Below the pieces are notes generated by a model that saw only the letters and a list, made by a program, of their open reading frames with translations, searched no databases and was not told the origin of the DNA. Positions 12,882-25,954 of a DNA stretch of 64,000 nucleotides are shown here, in pieces (position 1 is the stretch's first letter; every line of letters starts with the position of its first letter). The DNA is from Tetrahymena thermophila SB210 (taxonomy: Eukaryota; Ciliophora; Oligohymenophorea; Hymenostomatida; Tetrahymenidae), in the NCBI RefSeq assembly GCF_000189635.1, contig NW_002476200.1:1-64000 (forward strand), written 5' to 3'. The translations under genes and the position numbers were made by a program.

Positions 12882-14943
12882 GTTTAGTAAGAATTTGAAA
12901 AAGTCTTTGTTAATTTCAAATAAAAAGATTTTTAGTTTGTTTAATTTTAAAAAGAATTAATTATTTTAAAAGAATTCGTTATGAGCATTTAAATTAAGCA
13001 CTTCCTATGACACAAATGATTTTCTTCATTGATTGATTTATTTGTAAATAAAGCTGTTTAACTTTATTAAGCATGAATTAAATTAAAGTATTAAACATTT
13101 CTTTAAACTTAAGATAATGTAATTTTCTATGAAAAATAAAAAATGTATTTTTTAGAAATCTACTGTTAAATTAGTATTATTTTCAAAAAGTAATCCTTCC
13201 ATATTTTTATGGTATTTTAATTAAACAAGATAAAATAGTATTTTTTATATTAGCAAAAGTCCATATGTTTAATATATGTCATAAGAAAAATTGATTCCAT
13301 TACTTAAGATTGCTTGAATAAATATTAAAAATTTTTATTCACTGAATTTCATTAAATATTGTGGTAAAATTATTAAGAAGTAAGTATATTTATCTTATGT
13401 TTTCTGAAATTTTATTATTTACTAGATTTGTAATTATAAATAAATAAATAATTAATTAATTAATACAGTTAATAACTCATTTTATATTTTATAACTAGTC
13501 TTTTAAGTAAAATTTTAAAACCTGAATACTCTTCCCTCATTTTATTGAGTTAACTGAGATAGTTTTGTTCTTAAAATATACAAAGAGAACTTAAAATGAA
13601 TGAATGAATAAGTGAATATTTATTTAATATTTATGAGATTTACATAAACTGTAAATCATTTAAAAAATAAAATCTTTTAGTAAAATCCAATATAATTTTT
13701 CTACAATTAATAGAGATTAGTTATCAAAAAATTTTATTATCGTTATTTAGTATTTACATCGTGCTTTATCATATATAAAATTTACTTATAATACGACTTG
13801 CTATAAATATGATAGTCGTATATATCAATCTTAATTTTACATACAATAATTGAAAATTTTATCAAAATAGGCATAACGCAAATAATACTGATTTATTAAT
13901 AGTGCACGCTAGAATCTCAATTTGAAATCTGAATTATGTAATCATATGAGCTGTATTATTTTTTAGATCTATACTTACATCTAAATAAGAAAATATTATT
14001 ATAAATAACATACAAAATAAGATACCTAAAAAGAAAAGATAGATGATATATTTAAAAATATTATCATTCATCTTAAAAGCTCTATTTAAATGTTTTAAAA
14101 TGATATACTTAAATTATTTTCTAATTTATAGATAGGATTTTAGACTTTTTAGCTAAAAGACCTAACTTTATGTTAAAATATTTATTAATTAATCAATAAA
14201 AATATGGTTATTAATTATTTAATTAATTAAGATCAGCGGTACGATTTAAAGATTACTAAATTGAAAAATATATATTTAATAAAAGTAATGATAATATTTG
14301 TAAATAAAATAAAAGCAAATTGATTGTTTATTATATTTGTAAAAAATATTTACTCTCACTCTACATAAATAAATAAAAAAACAATTCTGTGAATTATTGA
14401 ATTTTGAATTAGGCTAAAATGAATGAACGCATTTATTTTATTTTTAAATGCATAAAAATATGCCTATCTTTTACATCATGTAATCAGTAAATTACAAAAT
14501 TTTAAATAGCTATTAATAGTTAGTTATTTTCTAATTTAATAAAAAAAAGTATTCACTTTTTCAAATTATAGCCAGTAGTTTAAATGCATGTGTTTTTATT
14601 AATCAAGTCAAATAAAACGATCATTCGAGTAAGAATCAGATGAACATTAAACAAATTTCTATTTGCATTTAAAATAAATAAATTTTGTTTGTGAGAAAAC
14701 TTATGTCTAAATATTAAAAAAATAATGGGTGATTGTTAAAGCACATCTGAATTTTCTAAGATTTCACAATTGCACATGCATAAATTTATTTAATTCATTG
14801 AAATAATATAATTTTCTAAGATTTCACAATTACAAATGCATATATGTTTTTGATTATTGAAAATTTTCACTAAAAAAGAAAAAAAAGTTGAAAATTAATA
14901 ATAAACCAACTTGTAAATATATAAAGATAATCCATAAATAATT
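12882..14943. other. Intergenic; 60-bp direct repeat near right end
   Basis: AT-rich spacer without a recognised gene. At 14751-14782 and 14811-14842 a 32-bp segment beginning ATTTTCTAAGATTTCACAAT occurs twice with a 60-bp period. A third version sits downstream of paralog 6 (about 23918-23945), showing that the 3' flanks of paralogs 4 and 6 were copied together with the genes. Tetranucleotide runs occur at about 13438-13465 and 13598-13612. Confidence 0.65.
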
Positions 14944-17235
14944 TCAAGATAAATTTAATGAATTTTTCTTAGATCTTTGGTAAAACTTGAAGTAAAAGTC
15001 AGATTTTATTCCTTCTTCTTAAATTTCAAATTTATCAGCAAAAGAATTTGTCTCTTAATTTTATTCAGATTAAAGCTAATTATTATATGAAGATTTAATC
15101 AATTATGATGACAGTTAGTTTAATATGTTGGGGCATTCTACAACTTCATCAGCATCAAGATATTTGCTTTCGAGAGGAACTTCGCTTCTATTGCATAATA
15201 GACCATATTTTTAAAGAGACAAATACATATTATTGTCCAAAAGCTAAATTAGCTGTAAATCTCTTTAGGATTTTTTCTGCTTATTTAAGATGTTACACAA
15301 ACTATTATAAACCTCATTTGCTTTTTCTTCTTCGGATTGATTCTTGGTTTCAAAAAACTAGTTTTTAGTATCTGTTTATATTTTACTTTAACTATTTTTC
15401 AAAACAGGTCTTGGCAAAATTTCAAACAGCTTTATTTAATCTTCATCAAGTACAATTTTCTTGAGCTTTTCAATCTCTTAGAGTTAATGAAGAATATTTT
15501 GAATGTCTAAGCGATAGTTGATTTTTTTAATACCCTTATCCATCAAATTAGTTTTGTTTTAAGAACAGTTTGAAAAATAACTTAAATAATCTTTCATTTT
15601 CAATTAAAAATTTTATTTCAAGGGGTTTATTAATTTGTAAATTCTATTTATTATTCTAGTTTTAAACAGATTCTCTTCTTGTTCGCTCTTGTTATCATTT
15701 TACTTTTCTATTTCCTCTTTATTTTTTATATCTATTTAATTTTAAGGCGATGTTTACTAAATAGAATTATAAAGTTGTTATTATGATTTTGAAATTTAAG
15801 TATTTGGTTACTCTAGCAATTAAGTTCGCTAGGACTGATCACCAATTTCTTATTTAATAAACTATTTATTATAATTGTGTTAAGAGGAATCCATTTAATT
15901 AGATTTTTTCCTAAATCTTAGTTTTTACTTTTGTTCAATTTAATCACACTTTTTTTACCTTATTATGGATGGAGATGGAGGATTTGTTTTTTGTGATAAA
16001 CTCAAAGAATTTTGAATATTTTAAATCTGCTCTTTTGATAGTTTTTTCATTATTATTGAATCTAATTAAAAACTCTCCTATTCACCATGCTTTATTTCTT
16101 TCTAATCTGAAGCAAAATTTTATTTTGTTGTAAAGTTATCTTTTTTATATTCTTCAAAGTCAAAAACGCTATTGATAACATCTTTAGTTAAATTTAGTTT
16201 TGCGTAAGGGTGGCAAAGTATAAATCCAGCAACAGTAAGAAACTTAAGCACACCACCTACTTAAACAATTAAATCAGTAAGCTTCATGTACCATCTTTAA
16301 ATTAGTTATTGCTTATTTTTGTAAGGTCTCATTGAAAACTTTATCACAAGACTAGGATTATTATAAATGATTGTTGTATCTGTTCCAACAAATTTAAAGT
16401 CTTTCGTTTTCTTAATATTTTTTTGTATTAGTCCTACATCTGATTCTATGTAGTAATTCTCAAAATAAGCAGTATAAGCTTATGATTGCTGATTTGTTGC
16501 TTGTGCTTATATGTTGAATCCTTAATAATCAAAAGGTTGTTCAAAATTATTTGGATCTAATATTTTATCAATCATATAAACTAAAAAACTAACATTGGAT
16601 AATACTTTATCAATTTATTTTTGAGGTTAGCAAATAACTGACCCTGGTTTAGTAGAATTAACACATTAATTAAAAGAAACATCAACCCTGGAGTAGAAAT
16701 CTCCAGAGTAATCACCCTCTACATAGATTTGCTAGTTATCATCAAAACAAAACAAGTTACTGAGAGGAAGTTTGCTAAAGAAATCTTAAAGCTTTTCAAC
16801 TTTAACGTCATTAATAGTGCAGGGTCTTATTCTTAGGGGAATTGCTGTAGTCACAGCATCATATTATTAAGTGGTTTAGTTCAAAACCTTCGTTACAGTT
16901 GATAAAGTAGCAGATACTTAAATTATAGATGAATTACTGATGTACTAGCTAGAAGGAGTATTGAAACCCATCATAACTACCTGCTGCACGTTATCGAAAA
17001 CCATTCTCTCAGGGTTACGGACATATTATTCACTGGTGATGACTTAGGGATTATTTCTAGTTATTAATTCTTATCCCGAGTAGTAGGTTTAAAGCATTAT
17101 AAGAATGAAAATGACTGCAGAGATAAACGCACCAAAAATGGTTTTATATACTTCCTTACTTTTAAAGTTGACTCCAACAGGGACTCCATAGATATCTATA
17201 TATTTGATAGCCTATAATAAGAATGTTACTTACAT
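14944..17235 (-). CDS. Two-TM ciliate protein, tandem paralog 4 (763 aa)
   Basis: Single-exon frame of 764 codons with no internal TGA. It starts MQVTFLLQAIKYIDIYGVPV; TM1 is about residues 38-55 (FISAVIFILIML). The ectodomain keeps the four-cysteine pattern, and the QLGG-TM2-HPYA segment is intact. The tail is Q/N-rich and ends EEGIKSDFYFKF, then SKKNSLNLS. Paralogs 4, 5 and 6 form a subgroup that shares promoter-proximal and 3' flanking DNA. The 5' flank of paralog 4 matches that of paralog 6 out to roughly 17820, indicating segmental copying rather than gene-only duplication. Function unknown. Confidence 0.9.
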
Positions 17236-18462
17236 TATTTTATTTAATACAAATGTTAATTTTGTTTAGTTTTACTTTTAATTAATTATTTATTCATTTT
17301 CTGGTCAAAAAATTATTGAATTTAGAGTTTAATATGCCAAGATTAAAATAGAATGAGTCTTAAGTTTTTATTTCATTTCATTAAAAGTTGAATCCATAAA
17401 TGAGGATTTTGTGATAGTGAAAACATTTAAATAAATTTTATATTAAAAAATAAATCAATTATAACCAAGTGAGCATTACAAAGAGTTCTATAAATAAATA
17501 CAGTATAATACTAATATCAATTTCCAATCATGTGAGTATTGTCAACAGAGTTTTTTAAATTATTAATTAGCGACCATCTTAGTATTATTCTTATAGATTA
17601 TATATTAACCTCAAAAATAGCTTTAAAGTATAATAAGAAAAGTGTTTATAGTAGAGATAATACCCCGAAAAATATTAAAATATTTTAAATATTTTATTGT
17701 TTTTAAATAGAAAAAGAGGAAATATATAAATATTTATATCTTTGATTTCCTTTAAGAGAGAGTGGTTGTTTTTCTAACTTTAAAAAGTAAATTAATTCTT
17801 AAGGCATTTAGCTGCCTCTGCTGCTAAAAAAAACCTGAATTCATAAATTTGTAGTTATTTTGACATTACATATTATTATTTAAATTTCACATTCATAATT
17901 CAAATTTTAATTATCATGTATGAATTTAGTGCTGCCACTAAAACTCACTTTCTACATTTACTTAATAAATAATTTCTAAATTTATATAAATTCATAATTC
18001 AATCAAAGCAAATATTGTATATTTATTCAATTATTTTTAATTTGGAAAGTGATTTTCTAAAGTGAAAATAAACAGAAAATTAATTAATATATAATCAATC
18101 TATCTTGATTTCATTAAATTTACAGAAAGTAACAAAATTTTAATATTACTTCATTTTCCATACATAAAAAAGAATATAATTTGAAAGATTTTTGAAAATT
18201 TAATAATTAAAATTTTTGTTTGTATTTCAAAATTTGAGTATGATTACTTCAAAATTTTTAAAAAAAAATTAGAGTAAAATGCCATTTCAATTTACAATAA
18301 GCGAAATTTAATGTTTTAATTTAATTAAGATAATTTACAAGCTTACTTTTTTGGGAATATTTTAATTTTTGATATTTTAATAAAGAAGAATGAAAAAAAG
18401 TATCAAATTAATTTAATAGCAAACCCACATATATTTATATATATATATAATCCATAAATTAC
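17236..18462. other. Intergenic; shared 5' flank and a lone MITE end
   Basis: The left part (to about 17820) is homologous to the DNA upstream of paralog 6 (about 25955-26550). At 18270-18310 a TA followed by GAGTAAAATGCC matches the left terminus of the MITE at 58047. No matching right end was found, so it looks like a decayed solo end. A TA-rich run lies at about 18430-18449. No gene seen. Confidence 0.6.
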
Positions 18463-20754
18463 TCATGATAAATTTAATGAATTTTTCTTAGACTTTTTTT
18501 AAAAGTTGAAGTAAAAGTCAGATTTTATTCCTGCTTCTTCTTCTTAAATTTCAAATTTATCATCTAAAGAATTTGTATCTTAGTTTTATTCAAATTAAAG
18601 CAAATCCTTTTATGAAGATTTAATCGAGCTTGGCGATAAGTTTAATACTTTACGGTATTCTACAACTTCATCAGAATGAGAATATTTGTTTTCTAGAGAA
18701 ATTTCACAACTATTAGATAATAGGCCAAATTTTTTAAGAGACAAATACATATTATTGTCCAAAAGCTAAATTAGCTGTAGATCTCTTTGGGATTTTTTCT
18801 GCTTATTTAAGATATTACATAAACTATTATAAGCATCATTTACTTTTTCTTCTTCTGATTGATTTTTGGTTTCAAAAAACTAGTTTTTAGTGTCTGTTTA
18901 TATTTTACTTTAACTATTTTTCAAAACAGGTCTTGGTAAAATTTCAAACAGCTTTATTTAATCTTCATCAAGTACAATTTTTTTGAGTTTTTCAATTTCT
19001 TAGAGTTAATGAAGGATATTTTGAATATCTAAACGATGATTGATTTTGTTGATACCTTCTTCCATCAAATTTGTTTTTTATTAAGAGCAATTTGAAAAAT
19101 GACTCAAATAATCTTTCATTTTCAATTAAACAGTTTGTTTCAAGGGGTTTATTAATTTCTAAATTCTATTTATTATTTTAGTTTTAAATAGATTCTCTTC
19201 TTATTCGCTCTTGCTATCATTTTACTTTTCTTTATTATCTTTACTTTCTGTATAAATTTCAGGAGAGATTTGCTATTAAATAGAATTCTAAATTTACTGT
19301 GATTTTGAAATTTGAATTACTGGCTACTCTAAAAACTAAGCTTACTATGACTGATTATCAAATTAGATTTCTTTTTTAATAAACTGATTATTATGGTTAA
19401 GTTAAGAGAAATTCATTTTATGTGTATTTTTCTTAGATCTTAGTTTTTACTCCAGTTAGTTATACTTTGCTTAGCTTGTTATTGATGGTGAAAGATCTTA
19501 AGCTTTTTATGATAAGCTCAAACAATTTTGATCATTTTAAATCTGCTCTTTATTGGTTAAATTTTTCGTAAGGATTGAATTTAATTAAAAGCTATCCTAT
19601 TCACCACTTTTTTTGTCTCTCTATCCTGAAACATCCTATTATTTTTGTTAACTGCTATCTTTGTTGTTTTCTTCAAAGTCAAAAACGCTATTTATAATAT
19701 CTTTAGTTAAATTTAGTTTTGCGTAAGGGTGGCAAATTATAAATCCAACTACAGTAAGAAATTTAAGTGCACCACCTACTTATGCTAGTAAATCAGTAAG
19801 CTTTGTGTATCTTCTTTGCATTAGTTATTGCTTATTCTTGTAAGGTCTCATTGAAAATTTTATAACAAGGCTAGGATTATTGTATATGATCGTTGTCTCT
19901 GTTCCAACAAATTTAAAGTCTTTTATTTTGTTAATATCTTTCTGTATTAGTCCTACATCTGATTCTATATAGTAATTCTCAAAGTAAGCAGTATAAGCTT
20001 ATGATTGCTGATTTGTAGCTTATGCTTATATGTTGAATCCTTAATAGTCAAAAGGTTGTTCGTAGTTGTTTGGATCTAATATTTTATCCATCATATACAC
20101 TAAAAAGCTAGCATTAGATAAAACTTTATCAATTTATTTTTGAGGTTAGCAAATTACTGACCCTGGTTTAGTAGAATTAACACATTAATTAAAAGAAACA
20201 TCTACTCTCGAGTAGAAATCTCCAGAATAATCACCCTCTACATAGATTTACTAGTTATCATCAAAACAAAACAAGCTACTGAGAGGAAGTTTGCTAAAGA
20301 AATCTTAAAGCTTTTCAACTTTAACGTCATTAATAGTGCAGGGTCTTATTCTTAGGGGATTTGTTGTAGTCACAGTATCATATTATTAAGTGGTTTAGTT
20401 CAAAACCTTATTTACTGTTGATTAAATAGCAGATACTTAAATTATAGATGAGTTACTAATGTACTAGCTAGTGTAAGTACTTAAACCCATCATAACTACC
20501 TGCTGCACGTTATCGAAAACCATTCTCTCAGGGTTACGGACATATTATTCACTGGTGATGACTTAGGGATTATTTCTAGAGATTAAATCCTATCCAGCAT
20601 AGTAAACTTAAAGCGCAATAAGAATGAATATGGCTGCAGAGATCAACGCACCAAAAGAAGTTTTATGTACTTCATTACTTTTAAAGTTGACTCCAATAGG
20701 AACTCCATAGATATCTATACCTTTGATAGCCTATAACAAGACTGATAATTTCAT
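18463..20754 (-). CDS. Two-TM ciliate protein, tandem paralog 5 (763 aa)
   Basis: Single-exon frame of 764 codons, the same length as paralog 4, ended by TGA. It starts MKLSVLLQAIKGIDIYGVPI; TM1 is about residues 38-55 (LISAAIFILIALQV). Ectodomain cysteines, the QLGG motif before TM2 and the C-terminal box (EEAGIKSDFYFNF, then KKNSLNLS) are present. The tail differs from paralog 4 mainly in the Q/N-rich middle. Upstream, 615 bp away, lies the truncated coiled-coil gene A. The same gene order (two-TM gene then coiled-coil gene) recurs with paralog 6 and gene B, so the two genes were duplicated as a unit. Function unknown. Confidence 0.9.
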
Positions 20755-21368
20755 TATATTACTTTAAATGAATGTTTGTTAATTTTGTTAACTATTATTT
20801 TTATTTATTTAAATAATTACTTATTTATCTAAAAAGGATTAATTTTTAAGTTTTGAAAGTAAAGCTAAAAATGTAATTAATCTTAATATTATCTAACATA
20901 GCTAAAAATATAATAAATAAATGAAATACAAAAGATTTAAATAAATGTTATTATAAAATATAAATCAAAATATATACTAAGTATTACAAAAAGCTCTATT
21001 TATAAATAAAGTATACCGCCTCGCCTCTTCCTACTATATTAAGAAAAAGGGGAATATAGTGAAATCTAAAATGACCCTCAATTACAATAAAAAAATTTTT
21101 AATTAAATAATCTATCAATCACAGCTCAATTATTGTTACAGTATATAAATTTTATTATAGAAACATGTTGATATATTGCTTTTTAGGAAATAATTTAAAG
21201 AAGAAATGATTAGTTTTATTAGGAAATTAAAGTATTTTAATCATTGAAAAACTTAAGCTGATATTTAAAATATTAATTTTTATTTGCTTATATGAGAGTT
21301 TATTTACAATTTAAATTTAATTTATGTTGGATAGTTAAAATTTTATTTGATACCATTTATTTTTTTAA
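20755..21368. other. Intergenic between paralog 5 and gene A
   Basis: AT-rich spacer. From about 21082 it becomes nearly identical to 26782 onward, which is the 3' flank of the duplicated coiled-coil gene. A small GC-richer patch (CCGCCTCGCCTCTTCC) sits at 21016-21031. No gene seen. Confidence 0.55.
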
Positions 21369-22669
21369 TCAATTTACATTAATCTAATTGATAACTTCTT
21401 TGAGTTTAAAAACAACTCCATCGATATTTTTAAAAATATTTATACTCCTTTTACAGAGATTGGAGAAGTTTCCAAGCTTGTCTTTATTTATATGAATTAA
21501 TAGATTTGGTTCTATATGGCGCATATTTAAGTTATATTTAGAATCAATAGTTTCTCTTAGTTCTTTGTATTAAGCCTTTCTATCTAATTGAATATATTTT
21601 TCTTATAATTCCTATTCTGTTTCTATCAAAATTATTAAAGTATGAATAAAGAAATAGAGTGAAATGTTTAAATTAAATAAAAATATTAATTACTTCTTAT
21701 TTAATCGTTTTTAGACATAAGTTAATTCGTTATTTCAGAAAAATGGTCTTTTTAATATATGAGCAGCTTTTCTTCAAGTTTTGTAGTTATTTCTAATAAT
21801 CCATCTAGTAACTTCTTATTGGTTTTGAATTGTATTTCTTCTCCTTCTACTTTACAACAAGCAAGAGCAAGTTTTTTTAAATAAATTTATGTTTCTATTT
21901 CTTTTACGTTAGTAACTTGATCAAATTACAAAAATTCAAGTGGGTGCTAAAGGTGACCGAAGTTTCTTCCTATTGATTTGATCACAATTTTAGGATTTTT
22001 AAATTTTGATAAATCTTTAATAGTTCCTAAGAATGTTTCGATTAAATTCTCACAAGTATAGTGATTTGTAACCTAATATGTTTGTAAATCCTTTTTTATT
22101 TTATCAAAAATAAAATCTTCGAATTGCTACGCTTTTTGCACTTATATATCTTATATTTGCTTTTTTAGCTACTAGCGCTCAATATTATTCAATTTTTTAT
22201 TTATTAGCAAAAGCATTTCAAGCTATTACTCTTTCTATTCAAAGTTTAAGTCTTCTTGTTACTATTGCAATTAGCTTATTTAGCTTATTCCTTATAACAC
22301 ATTAATGGAATTAATATTTGTTTTAATATTAGATCTTAGGCTAGCAGATGATTTTGGTAATTAATTATTGCTATTCTAATTGCTATGCAGCTGAGGATTA
22401 AGAAATTGAGGGATATTAATTTGATTTAATTTTTCTTTTATTTATTAGATTCTATGATTTTCAGACTCTTATTTATTTAAACGAAGGAAATTTGTAGATT
22501 TTAATGATGCTTAGTATCTCTAATTCTACTTATTACTATTACTTAATGGTAAAGTTGAGGTGTTAGTTGAATTTTAAAAAGCAGAAGAATCAGTAAATTT
22601 GTGGTGATTTAATTTTGCATTTTGAAATCCTTGCTAGAGGTAACTTTAAGAAATGTTAATATATTTCAT
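21369..22669 (-). pseudogene. Coiled-coil gene A, 5'-truncated duplicate of gene B
   Basis: Nearly identical to the 3' part of gene B: the block 21082-23015 matches 26782-28724, flank included. Exon 2 is 21369-21622 and the 71-bp GT-AG intron is 21623-21693, at the same place as in gene B. Upstream, the frame stays open through the homologous block but meets a TGA directly after the breakpoint at about 23015, with no ATG between. The first in-frame ATG is at 22669, which would give a protein lacking about the N-terminal 300 residues of gene B. Whether this shortened gene is expressed cannot be told. The retained part has the Gln-rich middle, the coiled coil and the conserved C-terminal helical region ending INQINVN. 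Confidence 0.75.
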
Positions 22670-23015
22670 TTTATGATTATTCTTTTAGCTTTTAAATGGA
22701 GAAGCGCTGTCTTCAAAGATATTTCCAGTAGATTTATTTGTGTTGTTTGTAATGCTACTCAATTGTCTGTATTCCTTACGAGATTTTCTATTATATTATG
22801 TGATGGATTGATCGTTTAAAGGTAAGTTATTTGAGTTGGTTATATTTTTTAAGTCTTAATAAATTTTCTAATTTTAACCATTTTAGTATTCATTTTAATT
22901 GTTTTTTATTTAAAAACTATATAAATCTTATTATAAGTCTTAATTTAATTATCTTGAATTCCTATTACTACTTTGATGAGATTTTGATGTACTTTTAGCA
23001 AAGCTGTGGTTGTCG

Positions 23016-24040
23016 TTAAAATAATTAAGTAATCAATTTTTTATTATTTTATAAAATAGAAAAGGCCTTATATAACTCAATATTAAAACTATTTCCAAGA
23101 GCAGACGTGTTTGGATGTTTATGGGTCCTCTATTTTTTTAAAAAAGCTAGTCTAAAAAATTTTACTCCAGACCACACTTTTCCTCTTATATAGCTATCTA
23201 TTGAGAATCTTGAGCCTTAAATTATCCTTTTTAATAAAATCTTCAGTATAAGAATCTAATAATGCACTACTTATTTTAGGGAATATATTTAAATAAATGC
23301 ATAAGATTTTAAAAAATAATTAGAATAAAATTGATTATAGTAACTTTAATAATAATAGTAATAGATTATAATGAAAGGTGAGGTATTATATTTTATTTAA
23401 AAAATAATGACAGTTTCCTAGATGTGAGGAGAAAAATTAATTATTTTTCTTGTAAAAATATAAAGATTATTTTTGAAAGAGAGAAAGAGATTAATGGTTT
23501 TTGATGAAATTAAATAATTTGTTAATTAGCAGATAATCTTGACATTATTATGAGGTATTAATTAATTTAAATTATGTTAAAAAATTTTGAACTTTATTAA
23601 AAGGGAAAATTACAGTGTGAATATGGGATTAATATTAATAAGCAAAATAAACAAAGAAATTCAAAATATCTAATCAAACAGCTGTATTCAAATTACATAA
23701 AACATATTAGCTATAAATTATAACAAAAATATATTAGAAGCAATCATAAATAAGTATTTCAAGTTAAATTTTAAACGGTGAATTTAATTAAAATCAACTT
23801 TTTCTGCACTTCTTTTAAAATTTCTAATTTTTTAAAAAGAAATTATTTTAAGATTTGTGATCATCACTCTATGAATACTTCCTTTAAAGTGGGTGATTGT
23901 AAGAGCACATTAGAATTTTCTAAGATTTCACAATTAGGCATGCATATCATTGATTTGTTGAAAATTCACTCTATTATAGAAAAAAAAAGTGTAAAATTAA
24001 TAAATAATAAATTAACATATAAAGAAAATCCATAAATAAT
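23016..24040. other. Intergenic; possible short gene fragment
   Basis: Begins at the breakpoint of the truncated gene A. On the minus strand, about 23077-23290 has an open frame with protein-like composition (for example LRLKILNRQLYKRKSVVWSK), ended by TGA at 23077-23079. I could not match it to a family and it may be a fragment of another gene. The right end (from about 23890) is the 3' flank shared with paralog 4. Confidence 0.4.
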
Positions 24041-25954
24041 TCAAGATAAATTTAATGAATTTTTCTTAGATTTTTTGTAAAAGTTGAAGTAATAGTCAGA
24101 TTTTATTCCTTCTTCTTAAATTTCAAATTTATCAGCAAAAGAATTTGTCTCTTGATTTTATTTAGACTAAAGAAAATCATTTTATGAAGATTTAATCAAT
24201 GATGATTATGCCTAGTTAAATATGTTTGGGGAACGATGATTGATTTTTTTGATACCTTCTTCCATCAAATTTGTTTTTATTTAAGAACAATTTGAAAAAT
24301 TACTCAAATAATCATTCATTTTCAATTAAACTTTTTTTTTCAAGGGGTTTATTAATTTCTAAATTCTATTTATTATTGCAGTTTTAAATAGACTCTCATC
24401 TTATTCGCTCTTGTTATCATTTTAATTTTCTATTTCATCTTTAATTTTTTAATTTATTTAATTTTAACGCGGCGATGTTAACTAAATAGAATTATAAAGT
24501 TCTTATTATTATTATTATTTTGAAATTTAAGTTTTTGACTACTCTAGCAATTAAGCTCTTTAAGACTGATCACCAGTTTCTATTTTAATCAACTATTTAT
24601 TTTGATCGTGTTAAGAAGAATCCATTTTATTTGAGTTTTTCATCAATCTTAGTTTTAACTTTTGTTCAATTTAATCATACCTTTTTTAGCTTCTTATAGA
24701 TGGTGAAATTGTTTTTTATGATAAACTCAAAGAATTTTGAATATTTTGAATCTGCTCTTTGGATAGATTTTTCATTATGATTGAATCTAATTAAAAACTC
24801 TCCTAATGTTTTATTTCTTTCTATTCTGAATCAAAATTTTACTTTGATTTGCAGCTATCTTTTTTATTTTCTTCAAAGTCAAAAACGCTATTTATAATAT
24901 CTTTAGTTAAATTTAGTTTTGCGTAAGGGTGGCAAAGTAAAAATCCAGCAACAGTAAGAAACTTAAGCACACCGCCTACTTAAACAATTAAATCAGTAAG
25001 CTTCATGTACCATCTTTAAATTAGTTATTGCTTATTTTTGTAAGGTCTCATTGAAAATTTTATCACAAGACTAGGATTATTATAAACGATTGTTGTATCT
25101 GTTGCAACAAATTTAAAATCTTTTGTTCTCTTAATATCTTATTGTATTAGTCCAATATCTGATTCTATGTAATAATTTTCAAAATAAGCAGTATAAGTCT
25201 ATGATTGCTAATTTGTAGCTTATGCTTATATGTTGAATCCTTAATAGTCAAAAGGCTGTTCGTAGTTGTTTGGATCTAATATTTTATCCATCATATACAC
25301 TAAAAAGTTAACATTGGATAAAACTTTATCAATTTATTTTTAAGGTTAACAAATTACTGACCCTGGTTTAGTAGAATTAACACATTAATTAAAAGAGACA
25401 TCAACTCTGGAGTAGAAGTCTCCAGAGTAATCACCCTCTACATAGATTTGCTAGTTATCATCAAAGCAAAACAAGCTATTTAGAGGAAGTTTTCTAAAAT
25501 AATCTTAGACCTTTTCAACTTTAGCGTCATTAATAGTGCAGGGCCTTATCCTTAGGGGAGTATTTGTAGTCACAGTATCATATTACATAGTAGTTTAGTT
25601 TAAAACCTTATTTACAGTTGATAAAATAGCAGATACTTAAATTATAGATGAATTACTTATGTACTAGCTAGAAGGAGTATTGAAACCCATCATAACTACC
25701 TGCTGTACATTATCGAATACCATTCTCTCAGGGTTACGAACATATTATTCACTGGTGATGACTTTGGGATTATTTCTAGCTATTAAATCTAATCCAGAGT
25801 AGTAGGTTTAAAGCATAATAAGAATGAAAATGACTGCAGTGATCAACGCGCCAAAAGAGGTTTTATATACTCCCTTACTTTCAAAGTTGACTCCAACAGG
25901 GACTCCATAGATATCTATGCATTTGATACCCTATAATAAGATATTTATCTTCAT
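24041..25954 (-). CDS. Two-TM ciliate protein, tandem paralog 6, internally deleted (637 aa)
   Basis: Single-exon frame of 638 codons with TGA stop. It starts MKINILLQGIKCIDIYGVPV and keeps TM1, the ectodomain with its cysteines, the QLGG motif, TM2 and the C-terminal box (EEEGIKSDYYFNF, then KKNSLNLS). Compared with paralogs 4 and 5 it lacks about 126 codons in the tail. The text jumps from the segment encoding IKKINHR directly to SPNIFN (breakpoint about 24232), removing the region that includes ILPRPVLK. The deletion keeps the reading frame, so the gene may still be functional. Function unknown. Confidence 0.88.

Noticed and set aside
14900..14920. Partial resemblance of TAAACCAACTTGTAA to the Tetrahymena chromosome breakage sequence
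   Set aside because: The invariant CCTCTTT part is missing; breakage sites tolerate little change.
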